Counted from the stretch's first letter, positions 54,309 to 63,259 are shown. The stretch: 64,000 nucleotides of DNA from Spirosoma endbachense (GCF_010233585.1 NZ_CP045997.1:8829487-8893486), one strand, 5' to 3'. Numbers and translations: made by a program. Notes: generated by a model from the letters alone, not told the origin.

Positions 54309-55364
54309 ATGAGCCGTAAGGAATTTGGTTTTCTTCTGCAACAGTATCTAGACGGGAAATGCTCTGAGGAAGAGAAAGCATTTGTCGAGCATTGGTACGG
54401 GATCGTACAAAACAAGGACAGAGAACCATTGCAGGAAACGGATTTGCAGGATTTGGAACCTCTGCTTTGGCAGCAAATTCAGAGCCGGACGCAATCGCCG
54501 AAGGTCATTCCGATGCCGGTTAGCCAGCCAGTCCGTCAATTCTCCTTTCCTTGGATGGCGGTTGCGGCCACAGTTGTGCTGGTACTCCTGGCTGGCTGGT
54601 GGTTTTATCGGCAGCAATTCGGACTAACGAAATCAGGAAACGGGTTTCAGCCGGAAATTACCCATGCCGGATGGCAACTACGGACAAACTCGTCGGCCAA
54701 ATCCGAAGTGATTCAGCTTCCTGATGGTAGCCAGGTTCGATTAGCACCCCAAAGTTCGATTCAGTTCCCGGCTGCATTCGCTGCTGATAAACGAGAAATT
54801 TTATTGATGGGGGAGGGCTTTTTTACGGTTCAAAAAATGCCATCGAGACCGTTTTACGTGTACACCGGCACGATTGTTACCAAGGTGTTAGGAACCAGTT
54901 TTTTAGTGAAAACACAGGCAACGACAAAACAAGTCGTTGTTGAAGTAGCAACTGGTCGGGTAGCCGTTTATAAGCAGGCAAAGGAAATTGAAACGATCGA
55001 CACAACGAACGCAATTGTGTTGAATCCGAATCAGAAGGCAACCTATTCGCCCGATAATCAACAATTTGTAACGGGTCTTGTCGAGCATCCTCAACTGATT
55101 CAACCGACCAGATCCGAACCGGTGGCTCGCTCGTTTGAGTTTGATGATGTTCCGCTTCGTCGGGTAATCGATCAGCTGGAAGAAGCCTATGGCATAACGA
55201 TCAGCCTTGAAAATGAAAATCAGAACGAATGCCCACTAACTGCCGATCTATCCAACCTTCCTTTATATGCTCAATTAGATATGATTTGTGCCGCCACAAA
55301 ATCCAGCTACACCGTGCAGGGAACGACCATTGTGATCAGTGGAAAAGGATGTGCCAATCTCTAG
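54309..55364 (+). CDS. FecR-type anti-sigma factor (locus C)
   Basis: The 351-residue protein starts FGFLLQQYLDGKCSEEEKAFVEHWYG, close to the locus B FecR. It has one membrane segment (WMAVAATVVLVLLAGWWF), a FecR domain (IQLPDGSQVRLAPQSSIQFP, VTKVLGTSFLVKTQ) and a C-terminal DUF4974 domain ending CPLTADLSNLPLYAQLDMICAATKSSYTVQGTTIVISGKGC. There is no sigma gene directly upstream. Its partner is presumably the sigma factor at 48097 or a sigma factor elsewhere. Confidence 0.94.
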   Translation: MSRKEFGFLLQQYLDGKCSEEEKAFVEHWYGIVQNKDREPLQETDLQDLEPLLWQQIQSRTQSPKVIPMPVSQPVRQFSFPWMAVAATVVLVLLAGWWFYRQQFGLTKSGNGFQPEITHAGWQLRTNSSAKSEVIQLPDGSQVRLAPQSSIQFPAAFAADKREILLMGEGFFTVQKMPSRPFYVYTGTIVTKVLGTSFLVKTQATTKQVVVEVATGRVAVYKQAKEIETIDTTNAIVLNPNQKATYSPDNQQFVTGLVEHPQLIQPTRSEPVARSFEFDDVPLRRVIDQLEEAYGITISLENENQNECPLTADLSNLPLYAQLDMICAATKSSYTVQGTTIVISGKGCANL

Positions 55365-55430
55365 TTAAACTCATGTAACAATCGCTAAACCTGATGCCTA
55401 TGTAGATTCATTACACCCCTGTCGAAAAAA

Positions 55431-55463
55431 GAAGCTGAACATGTTTGCACCATGTTCAGCTTC
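55431..55463 (+). terminator. Hairpin between FecR and SusC (locus C)
   Basis: GAAGCTGAACATG (55431-55443) and CATGTTCAGCTTC (55451-55463) form a perfect 13-bp stem around TTTGCAC. It lies 66 bases after the FecR stop codon. Confidence 0.7.
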
Positions 55464-55507
55464 GGAATCATCCCTCATGGAGCCTGGTAAGCTATTCATC
55501 TGTGGCA

Positions 55508-55541
55508 TTGCACTGCCCAGTGAATGAGGGGTTTATTTGTC
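55508..55541 (+). promoter_or_regulatory. Candidate SusC promoter (locus C)
   Basis: TTG at 55508 and TTTATTTG at 55532-55539 are 21 bases apart, fitting the -33/-7 layout of Bacteroidota promoters with one mismatch to TAnnTTTG. The TTGCA, AGGGG and ATTTGTC words also occur upstream of the locus A SusC. Confidence 0.55.
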
Positions 55542-55571
55542 AAATCGTCCATTTAACAAACCCTTAAAGGT

Positions 55572-58500
55572 ATGAAAAAATTTGATTCAGCTCTATTGAG
55601 TTGGTCATGCAGCCGACGTATACCGTTTTTTCTGCTGCTTATGAAACTATCTGTTGTACAACTCTTTTTGTTTATCACGTTTGTGGGCCTGTCCTATGGC
55701 TTCGACGGCAAAGCGCAGGAGCTTCTCAATAAGTCGATATCGCTGCACACCGAAGGGCAACGCCTTCGAACAGTTATCGGACAGATCGAGAAGCAAACGT
55801 CGATAAAGTTCGTGTACAGTTCCCGCAATATTGGGGTTGACCGACCCGTCACGATCCATCTGAACAATGTGCGGCTGGGCGATGCACTGGACCAACTGCT
55901 TAGGCCACTAAATCTGACCTATCAGCTTATTAATGGACATATTGTTTTAGACAGTATTGTTCAGGATGCTGAAACAAAGATAGAGGATGCCTTGCCCGAG
56001 CCCGAAGCGGCCGATCAGGTAATTACCGGTACCGTTACCGATGAGAAAGGGGAAAAGCTTCCCGGTGTCAGCATTGTTATCAAAGGAACCGCGCGGGGAA
56101 CGACCAGCGATGCAAAAGGCCAGTTCAGACTTAGTGTTCCGGCTGAGAGGGTGACGCTGACGCTTTCGTTTGTCGGTTATAAGAGCCAGGATGTAGTCAT
56201 TGGCAATCAGACCACGCTGGCGCTGACCATGCAGCCGGATCTCAATTCGCTGGATGAAGTGGTTGTGGTTGGATACGGACAGGTGCAAAAAAGAGATCTG
56301 ACCGGGTCGGTAGTATCCATCAAAGAAACCCAGATTACGTCTACTCCGGTCGTCAATGCGCTGGAAACCCTACAGGGAAAAGTAGCGGGTATGGATCTGA
56401 CCCGAAGCAGTGGTGAAACGGGCGCACCCCTCAATTTTACCATTCGCGGAAACCGGTCACTAAATGCTTCCAACCAGCCGCTGATTCTGGTCGATGGGAT
56501 TCAGTATGGGTCGTATATCGATATCAATCCGAATGATATTGCCTCCGTCGATGTGTTAAAAGATGCTTCGTCAACTGCCATTTATGGGTCGAGAGGGGCC
56601 AATGGTGTTGTGCTGATCACCACCAAAAGCGGGAAGGTCGGCAAAACCAAAGTTGAATTCAATAACTACTACGGAATCAATAATCCGGTTGATTATCAAC
56701 ACGTTACCAATACAGATCAGTATGTTGCCATGACTCGTGAGGCCTATCGGGCAGCCGGTCAGTGGAGTAGCCCAGCCGATGATGAGAAGGTTTTCAATGT
56801 GCAGCTGGAAAATATCCGAAAAGGAGTCAATACCGATTGGGTTAGTTTAATGCTGCGAAACGGGAGCGTTCAGAACAACCATATTGCGATTTCGGGGGGC
56901 AACGAAAAAACGAAATTTCGCCTGTCATCCGAATATTTCAACGAGCGCGGTCTGCTCAAATATGATCAGCTACGACGGTTTGTTCAGCACCTTAATCTCG
57001 ACCATCAGGTCCTGAATAACCTGAAAATTGGAATGGTGCTGAATTTCAATTCGTCAACGCAGCAACGACGGAATACCAGTTTCTGGAATCTTCAGAAAAA
57101 CTCACCGCTGGGAATTCCTTACAATGATGATGGTTCGATCAAAACGTATCCGTTTCCGGGTACGCTGGTCTATAACCCGCTTCTTGATGAAAGCCCTGAC
57201 AATTATTCCAACCTGACGTCAAGCAGTCGAATATTTATGCTCGGTTTTGGCGAATGGTCGATTCTGAAAGACCTGTCGCTCCGTTCGAGCTTTGGTATCG
57301 ATATCGCTACCAGTCAGCAGGGTATTTTTGAAGGGAAAAACACAACACTGGCTGGGGTCAACAGCGGGTATTCGCGGGCAGCGTTGGCTGATATCAAAAA
57401 CCGTAACTGGACCTGGGAAAACGTACTGAATTATACCAAAATCATCAGCGATCACTCCCTTAACGCCATGGTTGGGACAAGTATGATTAGCTACCGAACC
57501 GTTAATTTTTCGGGAGAAGGAAAAGATCAGCCGTTTTCGTCATCGCTTTTTTACAACCTGAATACCAACACCAAAGACATTATTACAAACAGTAGTCTGG
57601 TCGAAAGTTCGCTGGCATCGGTTTTTGGTCGCCTGAACTACAAATATAAAGATCGGTATCTGTTAACCGCGTCGTTACGCGCCGATGGAGCATCGGTACT
57701 GGCAGCGGGACATAAGTGGGCCTACTTCCCGTCGGTGGCGGTTGCCTGGCGTATGCTGGATGAGTCGTTTATGACAAATTCCGGAAACCTGTTCTCCGAA
57801 ATGAAACTCAGGGCCAGCTATGGGATTTCTGGAAACAGTGCCATTGCCGCTTACCAGACGCAGGGAGGGCTTAGTAAAATCGCCTATTCATTTGATGAAA
57901 CGCCTGCTTTCGGGTATTGGCCCAAGTTATTGGCAAACAAAGATTTAGGCTGGGAGAAAACCGCAACCGTCAACGTTGGACTTGACTTCGGCTTTTTCAA
58001 AAATCGGCTGACCGGTTCTATCGACGTATACCGGACCAACACCAGCGATCTGTTGATGGATCGTATTCTGCCCTCTCTGACGGGATACAGTACCACTGTT
58101 GCCAACGTAGGGAAAACCAAAACCAGAGGTGTCGATCTGCTTATTTCTACCCGCAATTACACGTCGCCCAAGTTCTCCTGGTCGACTGATCTGAATCTGG
58201 CAACCTACAAAGAAGAGATTGTGGCGCTCAGTGTTGGGGGCGACGACGTGTCTAAAGCCTGGTTTGTTGGCAAACCACTTCGGGTTTTCTACGATTATGA
58301 AAAAACCGGCATCTGGCAAACGGCTGAAAAAGACGAAGCGGCTAAATACAACAAAGTGCCCGGCGAAATCAAAGTTCGGGATCAGAACAACGACGGTAAG
58401 ATTACTGCCAGTGATGACCGCATCGTGCTGGGACAGGCATCGCCGAAATGGTCGGGTGGCATAACCAACAACTTTACGTACGGTAATTTCAACCTCTCGG

Positions 58501-58889
58501 TGCTGGTTTACGTACGGGCTGGCCAGCTGATTTCCAGCCAGTATCTCGGCTATTTTTATCCGGGTGGTACGGCGGCAGTCGCCGACTATTGGACGCCCGA
58601 AAACCCAACCAATGCCTACTCGCGTCCTTGGCTTAGCCATACCGACCAGTACATATCGACGCTGGGGTATATCGATGGGTCCTTCTGGAAAATTAAGGAC
58701 ATCCGGCTAAGTTATAACCTGCCGAAAACCCTGCTGAAAAAGACTCCGCTGAGTAACGTAACGATCTATTCGACTGCGAAAAACTTTTTCACATTCAGTA
58801 AACTGAAGGATTACGATCCTGAGCGGGGCGGTTCCGTCGATTTCCCGCTGACCAAACAGCTTATCGTTGGCCTTAACGTCAGTTTCTAA
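55572..58889 (+). CDS. SusC/RagA TonB-linked outer membrane transporter with STN domain (locus C)
   Basis: The 1105-residue protein has a signal region (MKLSVVQLFLFITFVGLSYGFDGKAQ), STN (ISLHTEGQRLRTVIGQIEKQTSIKFVYSSR, about 54-122), a carboxypeptidase-regulatory-like domain (about 145-220), a DEVVVVGYGQV TonB-box region, a plug (DVLKDASSTAIYGSRGANGVVLITT) and a barrel ending LIVGLNVSF. It is a close paralogue of the locus B SusC, sharing the GYxDGxFxKIKDI-type C-terminal strands and leader. Its ligand is inferred to be a plant glycan fragment. SusD follows after 53 bases. Confidence 0.95.
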   Translation: MKKFDSALLSWSCSRRIPFFLLLMKLSVVQLFLFITFVGLSYGFDGKAQELLNKSISLHTEGQRLRTVIGQIEKQTSIKFVYSSRNIGVDRPVTIHLNNVRLGDALDQLLRPLNLTYQLINGHIVLDSIVQDAETKIEDALPEPEAADQVITGTVTDEKGEKLPGVSIVIKGTARGTTSDAKGQFRLSVPAERVTLTLSFVGYKSQDVVIGNQTTLALTMQPDLNSLDEVVVVGYGQVQKRDLTGSVVSIKETQITSTPVVNALETLQGKVAGMDLTRSSGETGAPLNFTIRGNRSLNASNQPLILVDGIQYGSYIDINPNDIASVDVLKDASSTAIYGSRGANGVVLITTKSGKVGKTKVEFNNYYGINNPVDYQHVTNTDQYVAMTREAYRAAGQWSSPADDEKVFNVQLENIRKGVNTDWVSLMLRNGSVQNNHIAISGGNEKTKFRLSSEYFNERGLLKYDQLRRFVQHLNLDHQVLNNLKIGMVLNFNSSTQQRRNTSFWNLQKNSPLGIPYNDDGSIKTYPFPGTLVYNPLLDESPDNYSNLTSSSRIFMLGFGEWSILKDLSLRSSFGIDIATSQQGIFEGKNTTLAGVNSGYSRAALADIKNRNWTWENVLNYTKIISDHSLNAMVGTSMISYRTVNFSGEGKDQPFSSSLFYNLNTNTKDIITNSSLVESSLASVFGRLNYKYKDRYLLTASLRADGASVLAAGHKWAYFPSVAVAWRMLDESFMTNSGNLFSEMKLRASYGISGNSAIAAYQTQGGLSKIAYSFDETPAFGYWPKLLANKDLGWEKTATVNVGLDFGFFKNRLTGSIDVYRTNTSDLLMDRILPSLTGYSTTVANVGKTKTRGVDLLISTRNYTSPKFSWSTDLNLATYKEEIVALSVGGDDVSKAWFVGKPLRVFYDYEKTGIWQTAEKDEAAKYNKVPGEIKVRDQNNDGKITASDDRIVLGQASPKWSGGITNNFTYGNFNLSVLVYVRAGQLISSQYLGYFYPGGTAAVADYWTPENPTNAYSRPWLSHTDQYISTLGYIDGSFWKIKDIRLSYNLPKTLLKKTPLSNVTIYSTAKNFFTFSKLKDYDPERGGSVDFPLTKQLIVGLNVSF

Positions 58890-58942
58890 ACTCTTTACGT
58901 AGTCTTTGTTGATTCAAGACACTGTCTTTCCTTAATCTTAAT

Positions 58943-60622
58943 ATGAAAAAGATCCTTAATTATATACTGCTTTCTACGATTTGTACCGGACTGTGGGGGC
59001 TGTCCTCCTGCTCTAGTTTTCTGGAAGAAAACAACAAAAACACGGTAACCGCCGATGTCTTTTATAAAACCACAGAAGGCATTGAGAGTCTGGTTAATTC
59101 CTGCTATGCACCCACCCGCATCTGGTACGGTAAAACGGTTGGCTATCTGTTGACAGAAGCGGGTACCGACGAAATGCAGTTCGGCAATACCGCAAACGGA
59201 TCGTACCCCTATTTTGATTATAACTCCAATCTACAGGCAACTGAAGGCGGGTTGATTTTTGTCTGGAAAAGCTTTTACCGGGGCATTAACACCTGTAACA
59301 CCGCCATCGCCCGAATCAAGAATTCGCCGTTGCCCGCTAATCTGAAAGCTATTCGGGAAGGTGAAGTTCGTTTCCTGAGAGCTTTTTATTACTACCATCT
59401 GGTTGAAACCTTTGGTGCTATTCCGTTGCGTACCCAGGAGACGACCGAACCTGAAATAACAGCCCTCAGAGCGCCTGTCGATGAGGTTTATAAGCTCATA
59501 TTCAGTGATCTGGAAACGGCCCTTACAACTATAAAAGGGGTGGTGACTCCGCAGGGTGGACGCATAACCGAACCCGCAGTGGCTGCGTTTCTGGCGCGTC
59601 TGTACCTGACCCGCGACAAAAACACCGAAGCGCTGGCAATGGCCGACCGGGTTATTAAAAGCTATGATTTCAAATTGACAGAGAATTATAAGGCTCTCTG
59701 GGATATAGCGAACAGCAGCGGTAGCACCAATAAAGAAGTGATCTGGTTTGTCAACTATTCAGAGAATAATACGCTCAATGACTATGGTCGCTACGATGAT
59801 CTGGGTTATTACTGGCTCTGGGAGGGCGGCCATCATGGTCACCTGATGTTTATCCCTTATTTCAATGGGCTGAAAGGCTGGCAGTATGATCTGGAATCGG
59901 GGAGATCACTCTTACAGTATATGCCTTCAAAGTATTTAATTGACCTCTACGACGAAACGAAAGACGCACGCTGGGCCGGTTCATTCCGGACGGTCTGGTG
60001 GGCGAATGATCCAACAACACTGCCCGCTGGCATGAAGCTGGGCGACACGATTGCCGTCGTATCAAAGCGGGCAGTTACGGATACATACCGCAAATCGAAA
60101 CCCTATACGATTTATGATGCCAACGATGTTTATCAGGCGAATGGTGTGCCTGTCATTCCACGGTGGCGCTATGCTGGACTTTGGAAATTTGCTGATCCGA
60201 GCCGTTCGGCCAAAGACGTGGTGAACAGCAAACGGGATGCGTTCGTTTTTCGATTATCAGAAATGTATATGATCGCAGCAGAAGCCAGCATGAAGCTGGG
60301 CAATACGGGTAGTGCCGCTGATTATGTCAATGTGGTTAGAAAGCGGGCTGCGCTGCCTGGAAAAAGCGACCAGATGATCGTGAAAGCCACCGATATGACA
60401 CTGGATTTTATGCTGGACGAACGGGCTCGGGAATTCGTTGGTGAACAACTGCGCTGGTTTGATCTAAAACGAACCGGAAAGTTGATCGAGCGACTGGCTA
60501 AATACAATCTGGACGCTGCTCCCAATGTGAAATCGTATCATTTGATGCGGCCAATTCCTCGTGTTGAGATCGATGTTTTACAGAATAAAACAGAATTCGT
60601 TCAGAATCCGGGTTATAATTAG
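58943..60622 (+). CDS. SusD/RagB surface lipoprotein (locus C)
   Basis: The 559-residue protein has a lipoprotein signal (TGLWGLSSCSS) and SusD landmarks NTVTADVFYKTTEGIESLVNSCYAPTRIWYGK, REGEVRFLRAFYYYHLVETFGAIPLRTQ and the C-terminal LDERAREFVGEQLRWFDLKRTGKLIERL with FVQNPGYN. It is paralogous to the locus B SusD. A terminator follows at 60637-60675, so the locus C SusCD transcript ends here and the GH43 gene beyond is separately transcribed. Confidence 0.95.
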   Translation: MKKILNYILLSTICTGLWGLSSCSSFLEENNKNTVTADVFYKTTEGIESLVNSCYAPTRIWYGKTVGYLLTEAGTDEMQFGNTANGSYPYFDYNSNLQATEGGLIFVWKSFYRGINTCNTAIARIKNSPLPANLKAIREGEVRFLRAFYYYHLVETFGAIPLRTQETTEPEITALRAPVDEVYKLIFSDLETALTTIKGVVTPQGGRITEPAVAAFLARLYLTRDKNTEALAMADRVIKSYDFKLTENYKALWDIANSSGSTNKEVIWFVNYSENNTLNDYGRYDDLGYYWLWEGGHHGHLMFIPYFNGLKGWQYDLESGRSLLQYMPSKYLIDLYDETKDARWAGSFRTVWWANDPTTLPAGMKLGDTIAVVSKRAVTDTYRKSKPYTIYDANDVYQANGVPVIPRWRYAGLWKFADPSRSAKDVVNSKRDAFVFRLSEMYMIAAEASMKLGNTGSAADYVNVVRKRAALPGKSDQMIVKATDMTLDFMLDERAREFVGEQLRWFDLKRTGKLIERLAKYNLDAAPNVKSYHLMRPIPRVEIDVLQNKTEFVQNPGYN

Positions 60623-60636
60623 TGCTCGGCCAATTT

Positions 60637-60675
60637 AACCCTAAAAGCCGGGCCGCCGATGCGGTTTTTAGGGTT
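60637..60675 (+). terminator. Terminator after the locus C SusD
   Basis: AACCCTAAAAGCCG (60637-60650) pairs with CGGTTTTTAGGGTT (60662-60675), with one G-U pair, 14 bases after the stop codon. Confidence 0.8.
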
Positions 60676-60746
60676 GTCATCAACCACATTCATTTATAGA
60701 TCGGCTATTTAGGCTGTAATAAAGTCGATGATGTGGTGCCGGCGTG

Positions 60747-60769
60747 GTGTTGGTTTGTTAAACCGACAC
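60747..60769. repeat. GTGTCGGTTT-type palindrome
   Basis: GTGTTGGTTT (60747-60756) pairs with AAACCGACAC (60760-60769) around GTT, with one G-U pair. It is related to the palindromes at 44707 and 63156. Confidence 0.6.
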
Positions 60770-61025
60770 AGCGAACCGTACTCGCAGGGTCTGGTTGAAG
60801 AACCTGACCTCACGCCAATGCCCACGATTGCTTTGCTAATTCATAGGTTGATAGTGCAAAAAGCCCTTTGGATTTCCATAAGGGTTTTTTCTGTTTTCAG
60901 CCAGAAAATAGACTAAACCAGCCTGGCTTCCTTCGCAGCTTACAACTAATTCTGGTAACTGTTTTTCAGTGTAAAAAACCTGTCTGACGTTCTTTTAACT
61001 ATAAAGTTCCTGCTAATTATTATAA

Positions 61026-61041
61026 TTGCAACCGATTGCAA
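61026..61041. promoter_or_regulatory. LacI-like operator upstream of GH43
   Basis: TTGCAACCGATTGCAA is a palindrome with one mismatched pair and a central CG. This is the layout of LacI-family operators, which read like TTGCAA-nCGn-TTGCAA. It lies about 104 bases upstream of the GH43 start. No LacI gene is in the window. Confidence 0.55.
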
Positions 61042-61144
61042 AACCATGTCAAAAAATATAGCTTTACAACGCGATTGCCTCGGAACGGCTGAAACCATCT
61101 CATTTATAAACGCTCAGGCATAAGCTGACCAACTCTCTTAATCA

Positions 61145-62236
61145 ATGCAGACCACTAGTTTAAATAACCTCCAGTTTATGTTCATCCTGAATAAATTTAC
61201 CCTTGCTGCCATAACGTTTGTGAGTGTTGGGCTAAGTGCTGGTATTTGCCAGACAACCACCAAATCTGCCCCGGCTAAACCCAAACCGCTGGTTACTGCG
61301 CTATACACAGCGGACCCGTCGGCTCACGTGTTCAATGGGAAGATTTACATTTATCCATCGCACGATATTGAAGCAAACGTGCCCCAGGATGATGAAGGAG
61401 GCCATTTTAACATGCGCGACTATCATGTTTTCTCAATGGACAACATCAATAGTAAGGTAACCGATCATGGGGTGGCACTGGATATTAAGGATGTTCCCTG
61501 GGCAGGCCGTCAGATGTGGGCACCCGATGCAGCTTACAAAAATGGAACCTATTATCTCTACTTTCCCGTGAAGGATAAACAGGATGTGTTCCGAATGGGC
61601 GTAGCGACCAGCAAATCACCGACCGGGCCGTTTAAAGCCGAACCCGCTCCCATACCGGGTAGTTATAGCATCGATCCAGCGGTTTTTACGGATACCGACG
61701 GGAAAACCTATATGTACTTTGGTGGCATCTGGGGCGGTCAGCTACAGCGCTGGGCTACAGGCAAGTATAATAAAAACTTAAAAACAGATTTAGGCAAAGA
61801 CAACGAACCCGCCTTGAGTGCTAAAGTCGTTCGGATGAGCAAGGATATGCTCAAATTCGATGAGCCGGTCAAAGAGGTAAAAATTATCGACAAGAATGGG
61901 AAGCCGCTGCTGGCGGGTGACCATGACCGACGTTTCTTCGAAGGTGCCTGGATGCACAAATACAACGGAACCTATTACTTCTCCTATTCGACCGGTGATA
62001 CTCACTTTTTGGCATACGCGACCAGTAAATCACCCTATGGTCCGTTCACGTATCAGGGTACATTCATGAAGCCAGTAACTGGCTGGACGACACACCATTC
62101 CATTGTTGAATTCAAGGGAAAGTGGTATATCTTTTACCACGACGTCGAGTTATCGGGTAAAACGCATTTGCGGAATATCAAAGTACGCGAATTGAAGCGC
62201 AAGCCTGATGGTTCTTTGGAAACCATTACACCCTAA
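61145..62236 (+). CDS. GH43 family glycosidase (second)
   Basis: The 363-residue exported enzyme has the propeller pattern of GH43: Asp in TADPSAHVFNGKIYIYPSHD, a second Asp in YSIDPAVFTDTDGKTYMYFGG and Glu in FFEGAWMHKYNGTYYFSYST. It lacks the C-terminal beta-sandwich of the locus B GH43. It probably releases arabinose or xylose from a pectin or hemicellulose side chain, but the exact activity is not fixed by sequence. The signal peptide begins about residue 13 (ILNKFTLAAITFVSVGLSAGICQ). An ATG at 61178 is an alternative start. It stands alone behind a LacI-like operator. Confidence 0.92.
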   Translation: MQTTSLNNLQFMFILNKFTLAAITFVSVGLSAGICQTTTKSAPAKPKPLVTALYTADPSAHVFNGKIYIYPSHDIEANVPQDDEGGHFNMRDYHVFSMDNINSKVTDHGVALDIKDVPWAGRQMWAPDAAYKNGTYYLYFPVKDKQDVFRMGVATSKSPTGPFKAEPAPIPGSYSIDPAVFTDTDGKTYMYFGGIWGGQLQRWATGKYNKNLKTDLGKDNEPALSAKVVRMSKDMLKFDEPVKEVKIIDKNGKPLLAGDHDRRFFEGAWMHKYNGTYYFSYSTGDTHFLAYATSKSPYGPFTYQGTFMKPVTGWTTHHSIVEFKGKWYIFYHDVELSGKTHLRNIKVRELKRKPDGSLETITP

Positions 62237-62254
62237 CGTTATACTTCTACCAAC

Positions 62255-62290
62255 AAAAAGCTACCGTCTGAATTCAGACGATAGCTTTTT
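62255..62290. terminator. Bidirectional terminator between GH43 and the deacetylase
   Basis: AAAAAGCTACCGTCTGAA (62255-62272) pairs with TTCAGACGATAGCTTTTT (62273-62290), one mismatch, with a T run on each strand. It serves both convergent genes. Confidence 0.85.
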
Positions 62291-62304
62291 GTTCATTGTC
62301 AAAT

Positions 62305-63102
62305 CTATTTATGCTTCGATTGATGGGCCTTTGCGTATTGAGCCACTTCAATGAATGGCGCTACCCAGATGTCCGATTCATGCTGTTTTAGATACTGTAC
62401 TAGTTTGTTGTGTTCCGCCAGCGCAACATTCAGGGAGTGTCCACCGCCGACGCCATGAAACAGGAAGACGAGCAAGGAATTCGTTTCCTGCGCTTTTTTT
62501 ACTAAGTCAATCATTTGTTCACCCGACTGCCCATTGATGGCATACGATCCAATGTCGGCAAAATTGATTTCAGTGATCGGTTTCATCTCGCTTTTTGTCC
62601 CTCGTGCAGCCACAAAATCACCTTCTACGGACTTGTAGTAATCCACATCGCCAATTTTAGTGTCACCACACGGATAAGCAAAAGTCCGGGCTGATTGGCC
62701 ATCAAGGGTTTTGAGCAGGATGTTGGTCATCCTGATTTCGTCCGTCATCCGCTGGACGGTGTACTTGCTCAAATCGTTGGCTGGTTTCACCCATTCTCGG
62801 CCGGGCCGGTCGCCAGCGCAGGGATGAAACAGCGTATGGTTGGCTAACTCATGCCCGTTAACAGCCGCTGATCGCCAGCGCGGTATATAGTTCACGAAGC
62901 CGGGGAAATAGCCTGATAAATAGAACGTTCCTTTCAAACCTAACGAATCCATAACCGGAATGACATTGTCCAGATGCACCAGTAAGGCATCGTCGTAGGT
63001 GAGTGCCACCGCACATTTTTTTCCGTTCCAGACGGTAGAATTTTGCGCGAATGTCAGGGTGTGGGTGAGTAGCAATAAACTAAGTAAGGCTATTTTTTTC
63101 AT
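62305..63102 (-). CDS. Polysaccharide deacetylase (NodB/CE4-like)
   Basis: The 265-residue exported protein has a signal peptide (LLSLLLLTHTLTFAQ) and a NodB homology domain. TYDDALLVHLDNVIPVMDSLGLKGTFYLSGYFPGF is motif 1, and NGHELANHTLFHPC is motif 2 with the metal-binding His residues. It could remove acetyl groups from a polysaccharide or peptidoglycan in the periplasm. It converges with the GH43 gene and has no visible operon partner. Confidence 0.9.
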   Translation of the reverse strand: MKKIALLSLLLLTHTLTFAQNSTVWNGKKCAVALTYDDALLVHLDNVIPVMDSLGLKGTFYLSGYFPGFVNYIPRWRSAAVNGHELANHTLFHPCAGDRPGREWVKPANDLSKYTVQRMTDEIRMTNILLKTLDGQSARTFAYPCGDTKIGDVDYYKSVEGDFVAARGTKSEMKPITEINFADIGSYAINGQSGEQMIDLVKKAQETNSLLVFLFHGVGGGHSLNVALAEHNKLVQYLKQHESDIWVAPFIEVAQYAKAHQSKHK

Positions 63103-63155
63103 GCTATGACGCTGTAGGTTGTATCTTGTTCAGGTAACTGGATAAGCGCTTATTG

Positions 63156-63205
63156 GCTGCCTTTTGTGGTGTCGGTTTCTCAAAACCGACACCACAAAAG
63201 GCAGC
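63156..63205. repeat. Perfect 23-bp palindrome, GTGTCGGTTT type
   Basis: Arms 63156-63178 and 63183-63205 pair perfectly over 23 bp (GCTGCCTTTTGTGGTGTCGG start) around CTCA. The inner half GTGTCGGTTT matches the palindromes at 60747 and, partly, 44707. Confidence 0.75.
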
Positions 63206-63222
63206 TCTTTATCTATTTATTA

Positions 63223-63259
63223 TAAGAATGACACCGGGATCATCCCGGTGTCATTCTTA
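63223..63259 (-). terminator. Terminator downstream of the fourth SusD gene
   Basis: TAAGAATGACACCGGGAT (63223-63240) pairs perfectly with ATCCCGGTGTCATTCTTA (63242-63259) with only one central base. On the minus strand it begins 24 bases after the SusD stop codon. Confidence 0.8.

Larger units (their letters stand above)
60676..61144. other. Regulatory region upstream of the second GH43 gene
   Basis: It holds the palindrome at 60747-60769 and a LacI-like operator at 61026-61041, plus a near-match -7 TAGCTTTA at 61059-61066. No gene is convincing; an open frame at 60728-60916 has no domain. Confidence 0.5.

Noticed and set aside
57945..58640. A 231-residue minus-strand open frame within the locus C SusC
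   Set aside because: It is antisense to SusC barrel coding and has no domain or start context.
60728..60916. A 62-residue open frame upstream of the second GH43
   Set aside because: It spans the palindromic repeat at 60747 and lacks domain support.
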